Part shown: piece by piece, positions 4,490 through 13,181 of the stretch
Layout: every line of letters starts with the position of its first letter
How positions within the stretch are numbered: the first letter of the stretch is position 1
Source: an uncultured Clostridia bacterium
Lineage (GTDB): Bacteria > Bacillota > Clostridia > Peptostreptococcales > Anaerovoracaceae
Length of the DNA stretch: 15,880 bases
Direction of reading: 5' to 3'
Assembly (NCBI GenBank): GCA_934255545.1
Contig: CAKQOE010000046.1
Coordinates: forward strand, 1-15,880
The notes under the pieces: generated by a model
The model's input: the letters and a program-made list of their open reading frames with translations, nothing else
Databases searched by the model: none
What the model was told of the DNA's origin: nothing
Translations under genes and position numbers: made by a program

Positions 4490-7400
4490 ATGCCTCAACC
4501 TGTCAAAATAGGTAAAAAGACAAGAATGAGCTACTCGAAGATCACCGAAGTAGCTGAAATGCCACATCTGCTTCAGATCCAGAACGATTCATATAAATGG
4601 TTCGTTGAAGAAGGCCTGAAGGAAGTTTTTGAAGACATCTCACCGATCAAGGATTATGCCGGAAACCTCGTGCTGGAGTTCGTTGATTATGAGTTAAGCA
4701 AGACTCCAAAGTATGAGCAGGAAGAATGCAAGGAAAGAGATGTTACGTATGCGGCACCGCTCAGAGTAAGAGCTCGTCTCGTTAATAAGGAAACGGGTGA
4801 AGTTAAGGAACAGGAAGTGTTCATGGGTGACTTCCCGCTTATGACGGAAAAGGGTACTTTTATTTATAATGGTGCGGAAAGAGTAATTGTAACTCAGCTG
4901 GTAAGGTCACCTGGACCATACTATGCAGTTACTGCAGATAAATCAAACAACAGCCTTTTCTCAACGACCATCATTCCTAACAGAGGTGCATGGCTTGAGT
5001 ATGAAACAGACTCCAACGAGATCATCTCAGTAAGAGTTGACCGTACAAGAAAGCAGCCTGTTACTACATTATTAAGGGCGTTTGGATTTGGTACTGATGA
5101 AGAGATCATCAATACATTTGGTCCTGACGAGAGACTTTTAAAGACTCTTGAAAGGGATACAACAAACAATTATGAAGAAGGTTTAAAGGAAATATATAAA
5201 AAGCTGCGTCCGGGCGAGCCACCTACGGTGGAAAGTGCTAAGTCACTGCTCGATTCGCTGTTTTTTGATCCTAAACGTTATGATCTTGCGAAGGTAGGAA
5301 GATATAAGTACAATAAGAAGCTTTGTCTTTCAAACAGAATAGTGGGGTGCACCCTCGCAGAGGACGTTGTAGATGAAACTACAGGTGAACTTTTTGCTTC
5401 TGAAGGTGAAGTAGTTTCACGCGAACTGGCAGCCTCTATCGAAAATGCCGGAATCGTTTATGTATGGGTATATGATGCCCACGAACTTGGAAAAAAAGTC
5501 AAGGTTATTGGTAATAACTTTGTAGATATAAGCGCATATGTAGATTTTGACCTTTCTGACACCAAGGTGCCTGATAAGGTCTATTATCCTGTGCTTATGG
5601 ATATCCTGAAGGAAAATGAAGGCGCAGATGAAGCTTCCATGAAGAGAATACTTCATGCAAAGCGTCATGAGCTTTCACCTAAGCATATCCTTCTTGAGGA
5701 TGTAGTTGCTTCTGTCAGCTATATACTCGGCCTTAACCACGGTATCGGTACTGTTGATGATATCGACCACCTCGGCAACAGAAGACTCAGAACAGTAGGA
5801 GAACTTCTCCAGAATCAGTTCAGGATCGGTCTTGCCAGGATGGAAAGAGTAGTTAAGGAAAGAATGAATATTCAGGATGTCGAGGCGGCGACGCCTCAGG
5901 CGTTAATGAATATCAGACCTGTTACGGCTGCTATTAAGGAATTCTTCGGAAGTTCACAGCTGTCACAGTTCATGGATCAGAACAATCCTCTTGGTGAGCT
6001 TACGCATAAGAGAAGATTATCTGCTCTTGGTCCGGGCGGTCTTTCAAGAGAAAGAGCCGGATTCGAAGTACGAGATGTACATCATTCTCATTACGGAAGA
6101 ATGTGCCCTATCGAGACACCTGAAGGTCCTAATATCGGTCTTATCGGTTCTCTTACGACATTCGGACGTGTCAATGAATATGGCTTTATAGAAACTCCTT
6201 ACAGACTTGTAGATAAGGAAACAGGTATCGTCACAGATACTATCCATTATCTTACAGCTGACGAAGAAGAACCTATGATCATTGCTCAGGCGAATGAACC
6301 TCTCGATGAAAACCACAGATTTGTAAATGCAAAGGTTGCCTCAAGAGGTGTAGGCGGTGAGATAGATCTCGTTCCGAGAGAAAAGATCGACTACATGGAT
6401 GTATCTCCAAAGCAGGTAGTATCAGTCGCTACAGCTCTTATACCGTTCCTGGAACACGACGATGCGAACCGTGCCCTGATGGGTGCAAACATGCAGCGTC
6501 AGGCAGTACCTCTGCTTATCGCAGATGCGCCTATAGTTGGTACAGGCATGGAAGCTGTTGCAGCGCATGACTCACGTGTAGTCGTTATTGCAAAGGCTGC
6601 AGGTGTAGTTGAGTTTGTCGATGCAAAGACTGTAAAGATCAGACGTGATGACAATGACCAGATAGATACTTATAATCTGCTCAAGTTTAAGCGTTCAAAC
6701 CAGGGAACATGTGTAAACCAGAGACCTATAGTAAGCAAAGGTGAGCATGTTGAGGATGGTGAGATAATCGCAGACGGTCCTTCAACAGATCAGGGTGACC
6801 TTGCTCTCGGAAGAAATATGCTTGTAGGCTTCATGACATGGGAAGGTTATAACTACGAGGATGCCATCATCCTTAATGAAAGACTTCTTATGGATGATGC
6901 ACTTACATCTATCCACATTGAAGAATACGAATCAGAGTCAAGAGATACAAAGCTCGGACCTGAAGAAATAACAAGAGATATACCAAACGTTGGTGATGAC
7001 GCTCTGCGCGATCTCGACGAAGACGGTATCATAAGAATAGGCGCAGAAGTAAATGCGTCAGATATACTCGTAGGTAAGGTAACACCTAAGGGTGAAACTG
7101 AACTTACGGCTGAAGAAAGACTTTTAAGAGCTATCTTTGGCGAAAAGGCAAGAGAAGTAAGAGATACATCACTCAGACTCCCTCACGGTGAGACCGGTAT
7201 CGTTGTTGATGTCAAGGTATTCTCAAGAGATAACGGCGATGAGCTTCCACCTGGAGTAAACAAACTGGTAAGATGCTATGTCGCTACAAAGAGAAAGATA
7301 AATGTCGGCGATAAGATGGCCGGAAGACACGGTAATAAGGGTGTAATCTCACGTATCCTTCCACAGGAGGATATGCCGTTTACAGAAGACGGTACAACTC

Positions 7401-8221
7401 TTGAAGTCATGCTGAATCCTCTGGGCGTACCTTCTCGAATGAATATCGGTCAGGTACTCGAAACACATATCGGTCTTGCTGCAAAGCGCAAGGGCTGGTA
7501 TATAGCGACACCTGTATTCGATGGTGCATTCGAAGAAGATATTCAGGAGCTGTTTAAGGAAACAGGTATACCTCCTACAGGAAAGCTCTGGATGCGTGAC
7601 GGAAGAACAGGCGAATATTTTGATAACCCTGTAACAGTAGGCATCATGTATATGCTTAAGCTGCACCATCTCGTAGATGATAAGATCCATGCGAGAAGTA
7701 CAGGCCCGTATTCTCTTGTAACTCAGCAGCCTCTGGGTGGTAAAGCTCAGTTTGGCGGACAGCGTTTCGGAGAAATGGAAGTATGGGCGCTTGAAGCATA
7801 CGGCGCTGCATATACACTTCAGGAAATACTGACTGTTAAGTCAGATGACGTTGTAGGCCGTGTTAAGACATATGAAGCTATCGTAAAGGGCGAAAATATT
7901 CCTGAACCGGGTATTCCTGAATCATTCAAAGTACTCATAAAGGAAATGCAGAGTCTTGCGCTTGATGTAAAGGTACTGAATGAAGCCGGCGAAGAGGTTG
8001 AATTACAGGAATCATATGAATACGAGGGCGCGCCTGATCTTGAAAAAATAATTTCAGAAGATACGGCAAAATCTTCAACAGATGAATATCTGGAAGATGG
8101 CTCCGGCTTTATGGAAGAAAAGACAGATGACGAAGACGAGAACGATGACGCCTTCGCGCCTGAAGAAGATGATGATATGATGTTCGATGATGATGCTGAC
8201 GATTTCCTTGATGAGGAATAG
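4490..8221 (+). CDS. rpoB: DNA-directed RNA polymerase beta subunit
   Basis: The protein has 1243 residues, normal for Clostridia, starting MPQPVKIGKKTRMSYSK at the ATG 4490, 8 nt after AAGGAG (4476-4481). An ATG at 4484 is too close to that SD. The rifampicin region has the sequence GSSQLSQFMDQNNPL (from 487) with the sensitive-type residues D496, H506 and S511, equivalent to E. coli 516, 526 and 531. The active-centre motif GYNYEDA lies at 786-792, and the lysines of DKMAGRHGNKG at K942 and K950. LGGKAQFGGQRFGEMEVWALEAYGA near the C terminus joins the clamp. After about residue 1180 comes an acidic tail; 20 of the last 31 residues are D or E. It forms the catalytic core with RpoC, encoded 68 nt downstream. 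Confidence 0.99.
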   Translation: MPQPVKIGKKTRMSYSKITEVAEMPHLLQIQNDSYKWFVEEGLKEVFEDISPIKDYAGNLVLEFVDYELSKTPKYEQEECKERDVTYAAPLRVRARLVNKETGEVKEQEVFMGDFPLMTEKGTFIYNGAERVIVTQLVRSPGPYYAVTADKSNNSLFSTTIIPNRGAWLEYETDSNEIISVRVDRTRKQPVTTLLRAFGFGTDEEIINTFGPDERLLKTLERDTTNNYEEGLKEIYKKLRPGEPPTVESAKSLLDSLFFDPKRYDLAKVGRYKYNKKLCLSNRIVGCTLAEDVVDETTGELFASEGEVVSRELAASIENAGIVYVWVYDAHELGKKVKVIGNNFVDISAYVDFDLSDTKVPDKVYYPVLMDILKENEGADEASMKRILHAKRHELSPKHILLEDVVASVSYILGLNHGIGTVDDIDHLGNRRLRTVGELLQNQFRIGLARMERVVKERMNIQDVEAATPQALMNIRPVTAAIKEFFGSSQLSQFMDQNNPLGELTHKRRLSALGPGGLSRERAGFEVRDVHHSHYGRMCPIETPEGPNIGLIGSLTTFGRVNEYGFIETPYRLVDKETGIVTDTIHYLTADEEEPMIIAQANEPLDENHRFVNAKVASRGVGGEIDLVPREKIDYMDVSPKQVVSVATALIPFLEHDDANRALMGANMQRQAVPLLIADAPIVGTGMEAVAAHDSRVVVIAKAAGVVEFVDAKTVKIRRDDNDQIDTYNLLKFKRSNQGTCVNQRPIVSKGEHVEDGEIIADGPSTDQGDLALGRNMLVGFMTWEGYNYEDAIILNERLLMDDALTSIHIEEYESESRDTKLGPEEITRDIPNVGDDALRDLDEDGIIRIGAEVNASDILVGKVTPKGETELTAEERLLRAIFGEKAREVRDTSLRLPHGETGIVVDVKVFSRDNGDELPPGVNKLVRCYVATKRKINVGDKMAGRHGNKGVISRILPQEDMPFTEDGTTLEVMLNPLGVPSRMNIGQVLETHIGLAAKRKGWYIATPVFDGAFEEDIQELFKETGIPPTGKLWMRDGRTGEYFDNPVTVGIMYMLKLHHLVDDKIHARSTGPYSLVTQQPLGGKAQFGGQRFGEMEVWALEAYGAAYTLQEILTVKSDDVVGRVKTYEAIVKGENIPEPGIPESFKVLIKEMQSLALDVKVLNEAGEEVELQESYEYEGAPDLEKIISEDTAKSSTDEYLEDGSGFMEEKTDDEDENDDAFAPEEDDDMMFDDDADDFLDEE

Positions 8222-8239
8222 TCAGTTCATCAGAACTGA
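8222..8239 (+). other. Hairpin directly after the rpoB stop
   Basis: TCAGTTC (8222-8228) pairs perfectly with GAACTGA (8233-8239) around ATCA, starting at the base after the stop codon. No T tract follows, so it is not a terminator. It may stabilise the rpoB 3' end or separate rpoB and rpoC translation. No function is demonstrated by the sequence alone. Confidence 0.4.
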
Positions 8240-8289
8240 TTCAATTAACCGTTTCAATTTGATATAAAGAGAAAAGGGGGAGACACTCC

Positions 8290-11200
8290 TTGTACGAATT
8301 AAACAATTTTGAAGCATTACAGATAAGTCTCGCGTCTACTGAAAAGATAAGAAGCTGGTCAAGAGGCGAGGTAAAGAAGCCTGAAACTATAAACTACAGA
8401 ACACTCAAGCCTGAAAAAGACGGCCTTTTCTGCGAGAGGATATTCGGACCTCAGAAGGACTGGGAATGCCACTGCGGAAAATATAAGAGAATCAGATACA
8501 AGGGTATCGTCTGCGACCGCTGCGGAGTTGAAGTAACTAAATCAAAGGTCCGCAGAGAACGTATGGGCCATATAGAGCTTGCTGCTCCTGTATCTCATAT
8601 CTGGTATTTTAAGGGCATACCAAGCAGAATGGGTCTTGTACTTGATATGTCACCTAGAAACCTTGAAAAGGTCCTTTACTTTGCAGCTTATATAGTAACT
8701 GATCCCGGTCAGGGAACAGGTCTTGCATATAAGGAAGTCCTGACTGAAAACCAGTACAGAGAAGCAAGAGACAAATACGGAAATGCTTTTAAGGCAGGCA
8801 TGGGCGCTGAAGCAGTAAGAGAACTGCTTGCTCAGATAGACCTTGATGAAATGTCAGCAGATCTCAGAGAAAAGCTGAAGGATGCTACAGGCCAGAAGAA
8901 GATCAGAATAGTAAGAAGACTTGAAGTAATAGAAGCGCTCAGATCATCAGGCAACAAGCCTGAGTGGATGGTACTTGAAATAATACCTGTTATCCCACCT
9001 GATCTCAGACCTATGGTACAGCTTGATGGAGGCAGATTTGCCACTTCAGATCTGAATGACCTTTACAGAAGAGTAATAAACAGAAATAATCGTCTCAAGA
9101 GACTGCTCGATCTCGGAGCACCTGACATTATCGTAAGAAATGAAAAGAGAATGCTTCAGGAAGCAGTTGACGCTCTTATAGATAACGGCAGAAGAGGAAG
9201 ACCTGTTACAGGTCCTGGCGGAAGACCGCTCAAGTCTCTTTCTGATATGCTTAAGGGTAAGCAGGGACGTTTCAGACAGAACCTTCTCGGTAAGCGTGTT
9301 GACTACTCAGGACGTTCTGTAATCGTAGTAGGACCGGAACTTAAGTTCTATCAGTGCGGCCTTCCTAAGAAGATGGCACTGGAGCTCTTTAAGCCTTTCA
9401 TAATGAAGAGACTTGTTGAGAACGGTACTGCCCATAATATAAAGAGCGCTAAGCGCATGGTAGAAAAAGTAAGAAACGAAGTATGGGATGTTCTTGATGA
9501 TGTTATCAAGGAGCACCCTGTTCTGCTTAACCGTGCCCCGACTCTTCACAGACTCGGTATTCAGGCATTCGAACCGGTACTTGTAGAAGGTAAGGCCATA
9601 AAGCTGCATCCTCTCGTTTGTACTGCATACAATGCCGACTTCGATGGTGACCAGATGGCGGTACATCTGCCTCTGTCAGTAGAAGCTCAGGCAGAAGCAA
9701 GATATCTTATGCTTTCTGTAAACAATATCCTGGCGCCAAAGGATGGTTCTCCTATAACTACTCCTACACAGGATATGATACTGGGAAGTTATTACCTCAC
9801 TCATCCTGGAGATGAAAACAGATCAACTCCGGCAGAAAAGGGTGACGGAAAGATATTTACAGACTTTGATGAAATGATGATGGCGTATACAACTCACGTT
9901 GTAGGTATCCACGCAAAGGTCAAAGTAAGAATGAAACTCAACCCTGATGATCCTGGCAAGCTCGTTGAATCAACAGTAGGTCGTTTTATCTTTAACCAGA
10001 AGATACCTCAGGACCTCGGTTTCGTAGACAGAACTGTTGATCCTTACGGACTGGAAGTTGACTTCCTGTGCGGCAAGAAGAAGCTTGGCGAGATCATCGG
10101 AAAGTGCTACAAGGCACATGGAAATACCGGAACAGCAGAGATGCTGGACTATATAAAGTCAACAGGTTATCACTATTCTACTATAGCAGCAATAACTATC
10201 AGTGTTTCTGATATGGAAATACCTAAGTCAAAGCCTGCTATCATAGCAGAAGCAAATAACCTCGTAGACAGATATCAGACGGCCTACAGACGCGGACTCA
10301 TGTCTAATGAAGAACGTTATGAAAAGGTCGTTGAAACATGGAACAACACAACTGAAAGAATCGCTGATGAACTGATGGATTCACTCGGTGCATTAAATAA
10401 CCTGTTCATCATGGCTCATTCCGGAGCTCGAGGCAGTAAGAACCAGATCAAGCAGGTAGGCGGTATGAGAGGACTTATGGCTAATGCCCAGGGTAAAACT
10501 ATCGAGATCCCTATCACTGCAAACTTCCGTGAAGGTCTGTCAATACTGGACTACTTCGTATCATCAAACGGTGCGCGTAAAGGTCTGTCAGATACAGCGC
10601 TGCGTACAGCCGACTCTGGTTACCTTACAAGACGTCTCGTAGATGTCAGCCATAATGTTATCGTAAGAGAACTCGACTGTGGTACAGAAGAAGGTATCAT
10701 AGTAAAGGCATTTGCAGAAGGCAAGGAGATCATCGAGTCTCTGAAGCTCAGGATAACAGGCAGAACTGCTCTTGATGATATATATGATCCTAATACAGGT
10801 AAGCTGTTAGTATCAAAGGGTGACGAGATCACTGATGCTCAGGCAGAAGCTGTTGAAAATGCAGGTATAGAGTCTGTAAGGATACGTTCGGTAATGACTT
10901 GTCAGAGCCAGGTAGGCGTATGCGCGAAGTGCTATGGCAGATGCCTTGCTACAGGAGAATCTGTAAATATTGGTGAAGCAGTTGGTATCCAGGCAGCACA
11001 GTCTATCGGTGAACCTGGTACACAGCTTACGATGCGTACATTCCATACAGGCGGCGTAGCCGGCGGCGATATCACTCAGGGTCTTCCAAGAGTAGAAGAA
11101 CTTTTCGAAGCAAGAAAGCCAAAGGGTCTTGCTGAGATATGTGAGGAAGATGGTACAGTAGTATCTATCGAATCAAGAAAAGACAATAAGACTGAGGTCA

Positions 11201-11994
11201 AGATCGTAGGAGACAAGGAAAGAGTTTACGTTATACCTTACGGAGCACGTCTCAAGGTAAAAGAAGGCGATTTTGTAAAGGCAGGAAACGGTATAACTCA
11301 GGGTCCTCTGAATCCGCATGATATACTCAGGATCAACGGTGTTGAAGGCGTATATCAGTACCTTATCAAAGAAGTACAGCGCGTATACAAGATGCAGGGT
11401 GTAGATATCAATGATAAGCATATCGAGGTCATCGTAAGTCAGATGCTCGGCAAGGTAAAGATCGAGGAAGCAGGAGATACAGATCTTCTTCCTGGCGCAA
11501 TGTACTCTCAGAGAGAATACGACGAGAAGAATGCTGCAGCAATAGAAGCCGGTCTTGAACCTGCAACAGCAAAGGTAACTCTGCTTGGTATAACAAAGGC
11601 ATCACTTGCTACTAACTCATTCCTCTCAGCAGCTTCATTCCAGGAAACAACAAGAGTCCTTACAGATGCTGCTATCAAGGGCAAGGTAGACCACCTTCAG
11701 GGCCTTAAGGAAAACGTTATTATAGGTAAGCTGATACCTGCAGGTACAGGTATGAGAATGTACAAGGACATCGACCTTGATTACGGTGAAAATACTCCTA
11801 TTATAGAAGAATATGAGCGCCGAAAAAAGGAAGAAGAACTTGCAGCTAAGCTGGCTGAAGGTGAAAAAGCTACAGATGTAAAGGAAGAAAAACCTGAAGA
11901 AACTGTTATTGCTGATTCATCTGATGATTCAGACGACGATATGATAGTATTCTATGATTCTGAAGAAAACGGATCTTCTGATATCGTTGAATAG
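8290..11994 (+). CDS. rpoC: DNA-directed RNA polymerase beta' subunit
   Basis: The 1234-residue protein starts at a TTG: MYELNNFEALQISLAS lines up with the normal beta' N terminus, and no ATG or GTG is available nearby. The SD is G-rich (AAGGGGGAG, 8274-8282), 7 nt from the TTG. The zinc finger uses C60, C62, C75 and C78. The catalytic Mg loop NADFDGDQMA spans 448-457 with D450, D452 and D454. The second zinc site uses C797, C871, C878 and C881. The trigger-loop region has MRTFHTGGVAGGDITQGLPRVEELFEARKP (pieces MRTFHTGG, GLPRVEELFEARKP). The large insertion of E. coli beta' is absent, as is usual in Firmicutes. The last ~60 residues are charged: a lysine/glutamate helix, then SSDDSDDDMIVFYDSEE. 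It is cotranscribed with rpoB. Confidence 0.99.
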   Translation: MYELNNFEALQISLASTEKIRSWSRGEVKKPETINYRTLKPEKDGLFCERIFGPQKDWECHCGKYKRIRYKGIVCDRCGVEVTKSKVRRERMGHIELAAPVSHIWYFKGIPSRMGLVLDMSPRNLEKVLYFAAYIVTDPGQGTGLAYKEVLTENQYREARDKYGNAFKAGMGAEAVRELLAQIDLDEMSADLREKLKDATGQKKIRIVRRLEVIEALRSSGNKPEWMVLEIIPVIPPDLRPMVQLDGGRFATSDLNDLYRRVINRNNRLKRLLDLGAPDIIVRNEKRMLQEAVDALIDNGRRGRPVTGPGGRPLKSLSDMLKGKQGRFRQNLLGKRVDYSGRSVIVVGPELKFYQCGLPKKMALELFKPFIMKRLVENGTAHNIKSAKRMVEKVRNEVWDVLDDVIKEHPVLLNRAPTLHRLGIQAFEPVLVEGKAIKLHPLVCTAYNADFDGDQMAVHLPLSVEAQAEARYLMLSVNNILAPKDGSPITTPTQDMILGSYYLTHPGDENRSTPAEKGDGKIFTDFDEMMMAYTTHVVGIHAKVKVRMKLNPDDPGKLVESTVGRFIFNQKIPQDLGFVDRTVDPYGLEVDFLCGKKKLGEIIGKCYKAHGNTGTAEMLDYIKSTGYHYSTIAAITISVSDMEIPKSKPAIIAEANNLVDRYQTAYRRGLMSNEERYEKVVETWNNTTERIADELMDSLGALNNLFIMAHSGARGSKNQIKQVGGMRGLMANAQGKTIEIPITANFREGLSILDYFVSSNGARKGLSDTALRTADSGYLTRRLVDVSHNVIVRELDCGTEEGIIVKAFAEGKEIIESLKLRITGRTALDDIYDPNTGKLLVSKGDEITDAQAEAVENAGIESVRIRSVMTCQSQVGVCAKCYGRCLATGESVNIGEAVGIQAAQSIGEPGTQLTMRTFHTGGVAGGDITQGLPRVEELFEARKPKGLAEICEEDGTVVSIESRKDNKTEVKIVGDKERVYVIPYGARLKVKEGDFVKAGNGITQGPLNPHDILRINGVEGVYQYLIKEVQRVYKMQGVDINDKHIEVIVSQMLGKVKIEEAGDTDLLPGAMYSQREYDEKNAAAIEAGLEPATAKVTLLGITKASLATNSFLSAASFQETTRVLTDAAIKGKVDHLQGLKENVIIGKLIPAGTGMRMYKDIDLDYGENTPIIEEYERRKKEEELAAKLAEGEKATDVKEEKPEETVIADSSDDSDDDMIVFYDSEENGSSDIVE

Positions 11995-12033
11995 AGATTT
12001 CAGAAAATATAATAATATTAGACGGAAAACAGA

Positions 12034-12063
12034 TTGACACACGATACCGATCGGTGTTATACT
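12034..12063 (+). promoter_or_regulatory. Promoter upstream of the L7Ae-like gene and rpsL operon
   Basis: TTGACA (12034-12039), an 18-nt spacer and TATACT (12058-12063) form a strong promoter 39 nt after the rpoC stop. Read as TTATAC at 12057 the spacer is 17 nt. The perfect 10-bp palindrome ACCGATCGGT (12046-12055) lies between the boxes. Transcription would start near 12069-12071. It probably drives the L7Ae-like gene, rpsL, rpsG, fusA and tuf. Confidence 0.85.
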
Positions 12064-12086
12064 GAAATTCGGTCTACGGCAAAATT

Positions 12087-12118
12087 ATCGATGGTCGCAG
12101 AGCGGCCATCGATTTTTT
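12087..12118 (+). terminator. Intrinsic terminator/attenuator between promoter and L7Ae-like gene
   Basis: ATCGATGGTCGC (12087-12098) pairs with GCGGCCATCGAT (12102-12113) around AGA, a 12-bp stem with one G-U pair, followed by six T (12113-12118). It ends the rpoBC transcript. Because it also lies downstream of the promoter at 12034-12063, it must be read through by every transcript from that promoter, so it can act as an attenuator. I did not find a convincing competing antiterminator in the short leader. Confidence 0.9.
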
Positions 12119-12140
12119 CTGCTTTAATCAGGAGGAAAAA

Positions 12141-12368
12141 ATGGTTGTCGGAATAAAACAGACGCTGAGAATGATAGAACAGGGTCGTGTAATTGAATTA
12201 TTTGTTGCTGAAGATGCGGATTTTTATGTTACAAGACATGTTATAGATGCAGCTGCAGCAGACAACATCCCGATAAAGTATGTAGGATCAATGAAACAGC
12301 TTGGACATATGTCAGGTATTGACATAGGTGCGGCTGTAGCGGGAAGACTGACAGATGAACAGCTGTAA
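12141..12368 (+). CDS. rplGB: L7Ae/YbxF-like K-turn-binding ribosomal protein
   Basis: The 75-residue protein has the conserved marks of bacterial L7Ae-family YbxF: GIKQTLRMIEQGRV (4-17), VAEDAD (22-27), the MKQLG segment (51-55) and GIDIGAAVAG (59-68). Its length is close to the ~82 residues of Bacillus YbxF, and it lies in the same place between rpoC and rpsL. L7Ae-family proteins bind kink-turn RNA; Bacillus YbxF binds K-turns in vitro and its cellular role is not well defined. CAGGAGG (12129-12135) precedes the ATG. It is the first gene after the promoter-terminator leader. The gene symbol follows Bacillus usage. Confidence 0.88.
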   Translation: MVVGIKQTLRMIEQGRVIELFVAEDADFYVTRHVIDAAAADNIPIKYVGSMKQLGHMSGIDIGAAVAGRLTDEQL

Positions 12369-12388
12369 TTAATGTCTGACAGGATGTT

Positions 12389-12404
12389 CAGCGCCCGGGC
12401 GCTG
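12389..12404. repeat. GC-rich 16-bp perfect palindrome between the L7Ae-like gene and rpsL
   Basis: CAGCGCCCGGGCGCTG is a complete 16-bp palindrome in an AT-rich gap. As RNA it folds as a 6-bp stem with a CCGG loop. No T tract follows. The sequence and what follows it (TGTAAAA) resemble the hairpin at 4322-4337 and its 3' flank. The rest of the 162-nt gap has a TATAAT at 12466-12471 without a fitting -35 box. Confidence 0.55.
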
Positions 12405-12478
12405 CAGTTATGTAAAATTTACGTCAGTTTAACTTAGATTTAAGCCTTATTTCAGGGTTTAGATATATAATCATTAAC

Positions 12479-12509
12479 GATTGCATTTGTTATTCGAAAG
12501 AATACAATC
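12479..12509 (+). promoter_or_regulatory. Hairpin just upstream of the rpsL ribosome binding site
   Basis: TATTC-GAAA-GAATA (12491-12504) is a perfect 5-bp stem with a GNRA tetraloop. It can extend with TTG/CAA (12487-12489 with 12505-12507, one bulge) or with GATTG/CAATC (12479-12483 with 12505-12509, 7-nt bulge). The SD AAAGGAG begins at 12516. This may tune rpsL translation; function is inference. Confidence 0.4.
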
Positions 12510-12530
12510 TGCAGGAAAGGAGAAACTAGA

Positions 12531-12947
12531 ATGCCTACTATTAATCAGTTAGTAAGAGAAGGTCGTCAGAAGACTGTTAAAAAGTCAACAGCTCCAGCTC
12601 TCCTCAGAGGTATGAATTCCCTCAAGAGAGTTCCGACAGACACAAAGTCTCCACAGAAGAGAGGCGTATGCACATCTGTAAAGACTGTAACTCCTAAGAA
12701 GCCTAACTCAGCTCTGAGAAAAGTTGCCAGAGTTAAGCTGACTAACGGTATTGAAGTAACTGCGTATATCCCTGGTATCGGTCATAACCTTCAGGAGCAC
12801 AGCGTAGTACTCATCAGAGGCGGAAGAGTAAAGGACCTCCCAGGTGTAAGATATCACATCGTAAGAGGTACTCTGGATACTGCTGGTGTTAACGGCAGAA
12901 TGCAGGCCCGCTCAAAGTATGGTGCTAAGAGACCTAAGAGCAAGTAA
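12531..12947 (+). CDS. rpsL: 30S ribosomal protein S12
   Basis: The 138-residue length is usual for Firmicute S12. It starts MPTINQLVREGRQK and ends YGAKRPKSK. The decoding-site loops TPKKPNSALRK and RGGRVKDLPGVRYH carry the lysines that correspond to the streptomycin-resistance positions of E. coli (43 and 88), here in the sensitive form. The aspartate in VKDLPG is the residue that RimO methylthiolates in bacteria having that enzyme. S12 monitors codon-anticodon pairing at the A site. AAAGGAG (12516-12522) lies 8 nt before the ATG. A long 254-nt structured gap separates it from rpsG. Confidence 0.98.
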   Translation: MPTINQLVREGRQKTVKKSTAPALLRGMNSLKRVPTDTKSPQKRGVCTSVKTVTPKKPNSALRKVARVKLTNGIEVTAYIPGIGHNLQEHSVVLIRGGRVKDLPGVRYHIVRGTLDTAGVNGRMQARSKYGAKRPKSK

Positions 12948-12989
12948 TCCAAGGTTGCTGACCATACGTTAAAAACAAGAAATTAAGCG

Positions 12990-13181
12990 CCCTCAGTGAG
13001 GGATCTCGTTTCGTACAGATTGCATGAAGCGAATCACATTGCACATTGAGGAATGATATATATATCTAATCAGTATTATATCTGCGCACCGCGGCAGTGC
13101 AAAACTGTCGAGTACCTGAGTTTCCGGTATGTGCCGGGGACAGGTTGTTGATTATACACAATAGTGTGTATAAAAGTATAA
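12990..13181 (+). other. Structured rpsL-rpsG gap, possible rpsG leader
   Basis: The 254-nt gap holds no gene. CCCTC-AGT-GAGGG (12990-13002) is a short hairpin without a T tract. TTGCAC (13039-13044) with TATATC (13061-13066) is a weak promoter candidate. The segment 13082-13143 can fold: CTGC/GCAG (13082-13097), then CTGTC (13105-13109) with GACAG (13139-13143) enclosing GTACC (13112-13116) with GGTAT (13126-13130). TTATACACA (13152-13160) and TGTGTATAA (13165-13173) form a 9-bp inverted repeat around ATAG. In E. coli S7 binds the rpsL-rpsG intercistronic RNA; an equivalent role is possible but not shown. Confidence 0.45.

Noticed and set aside
12087..12118. Operator-like dyad ATCGATGG/CCATCGAT as a DNA-binding site
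   Set aside because: The stem continues to 12 bp with a tight loop and is followed by six T, which fits an intrinsic terminator better.
12448..12471. TATAAT at 12466-12471 as a separate rpsL promoter
   Set aside because: No -35-like box lies at 15-19 nt and there is no extended -10 TG. AT-rich gaps give such hits by chance.
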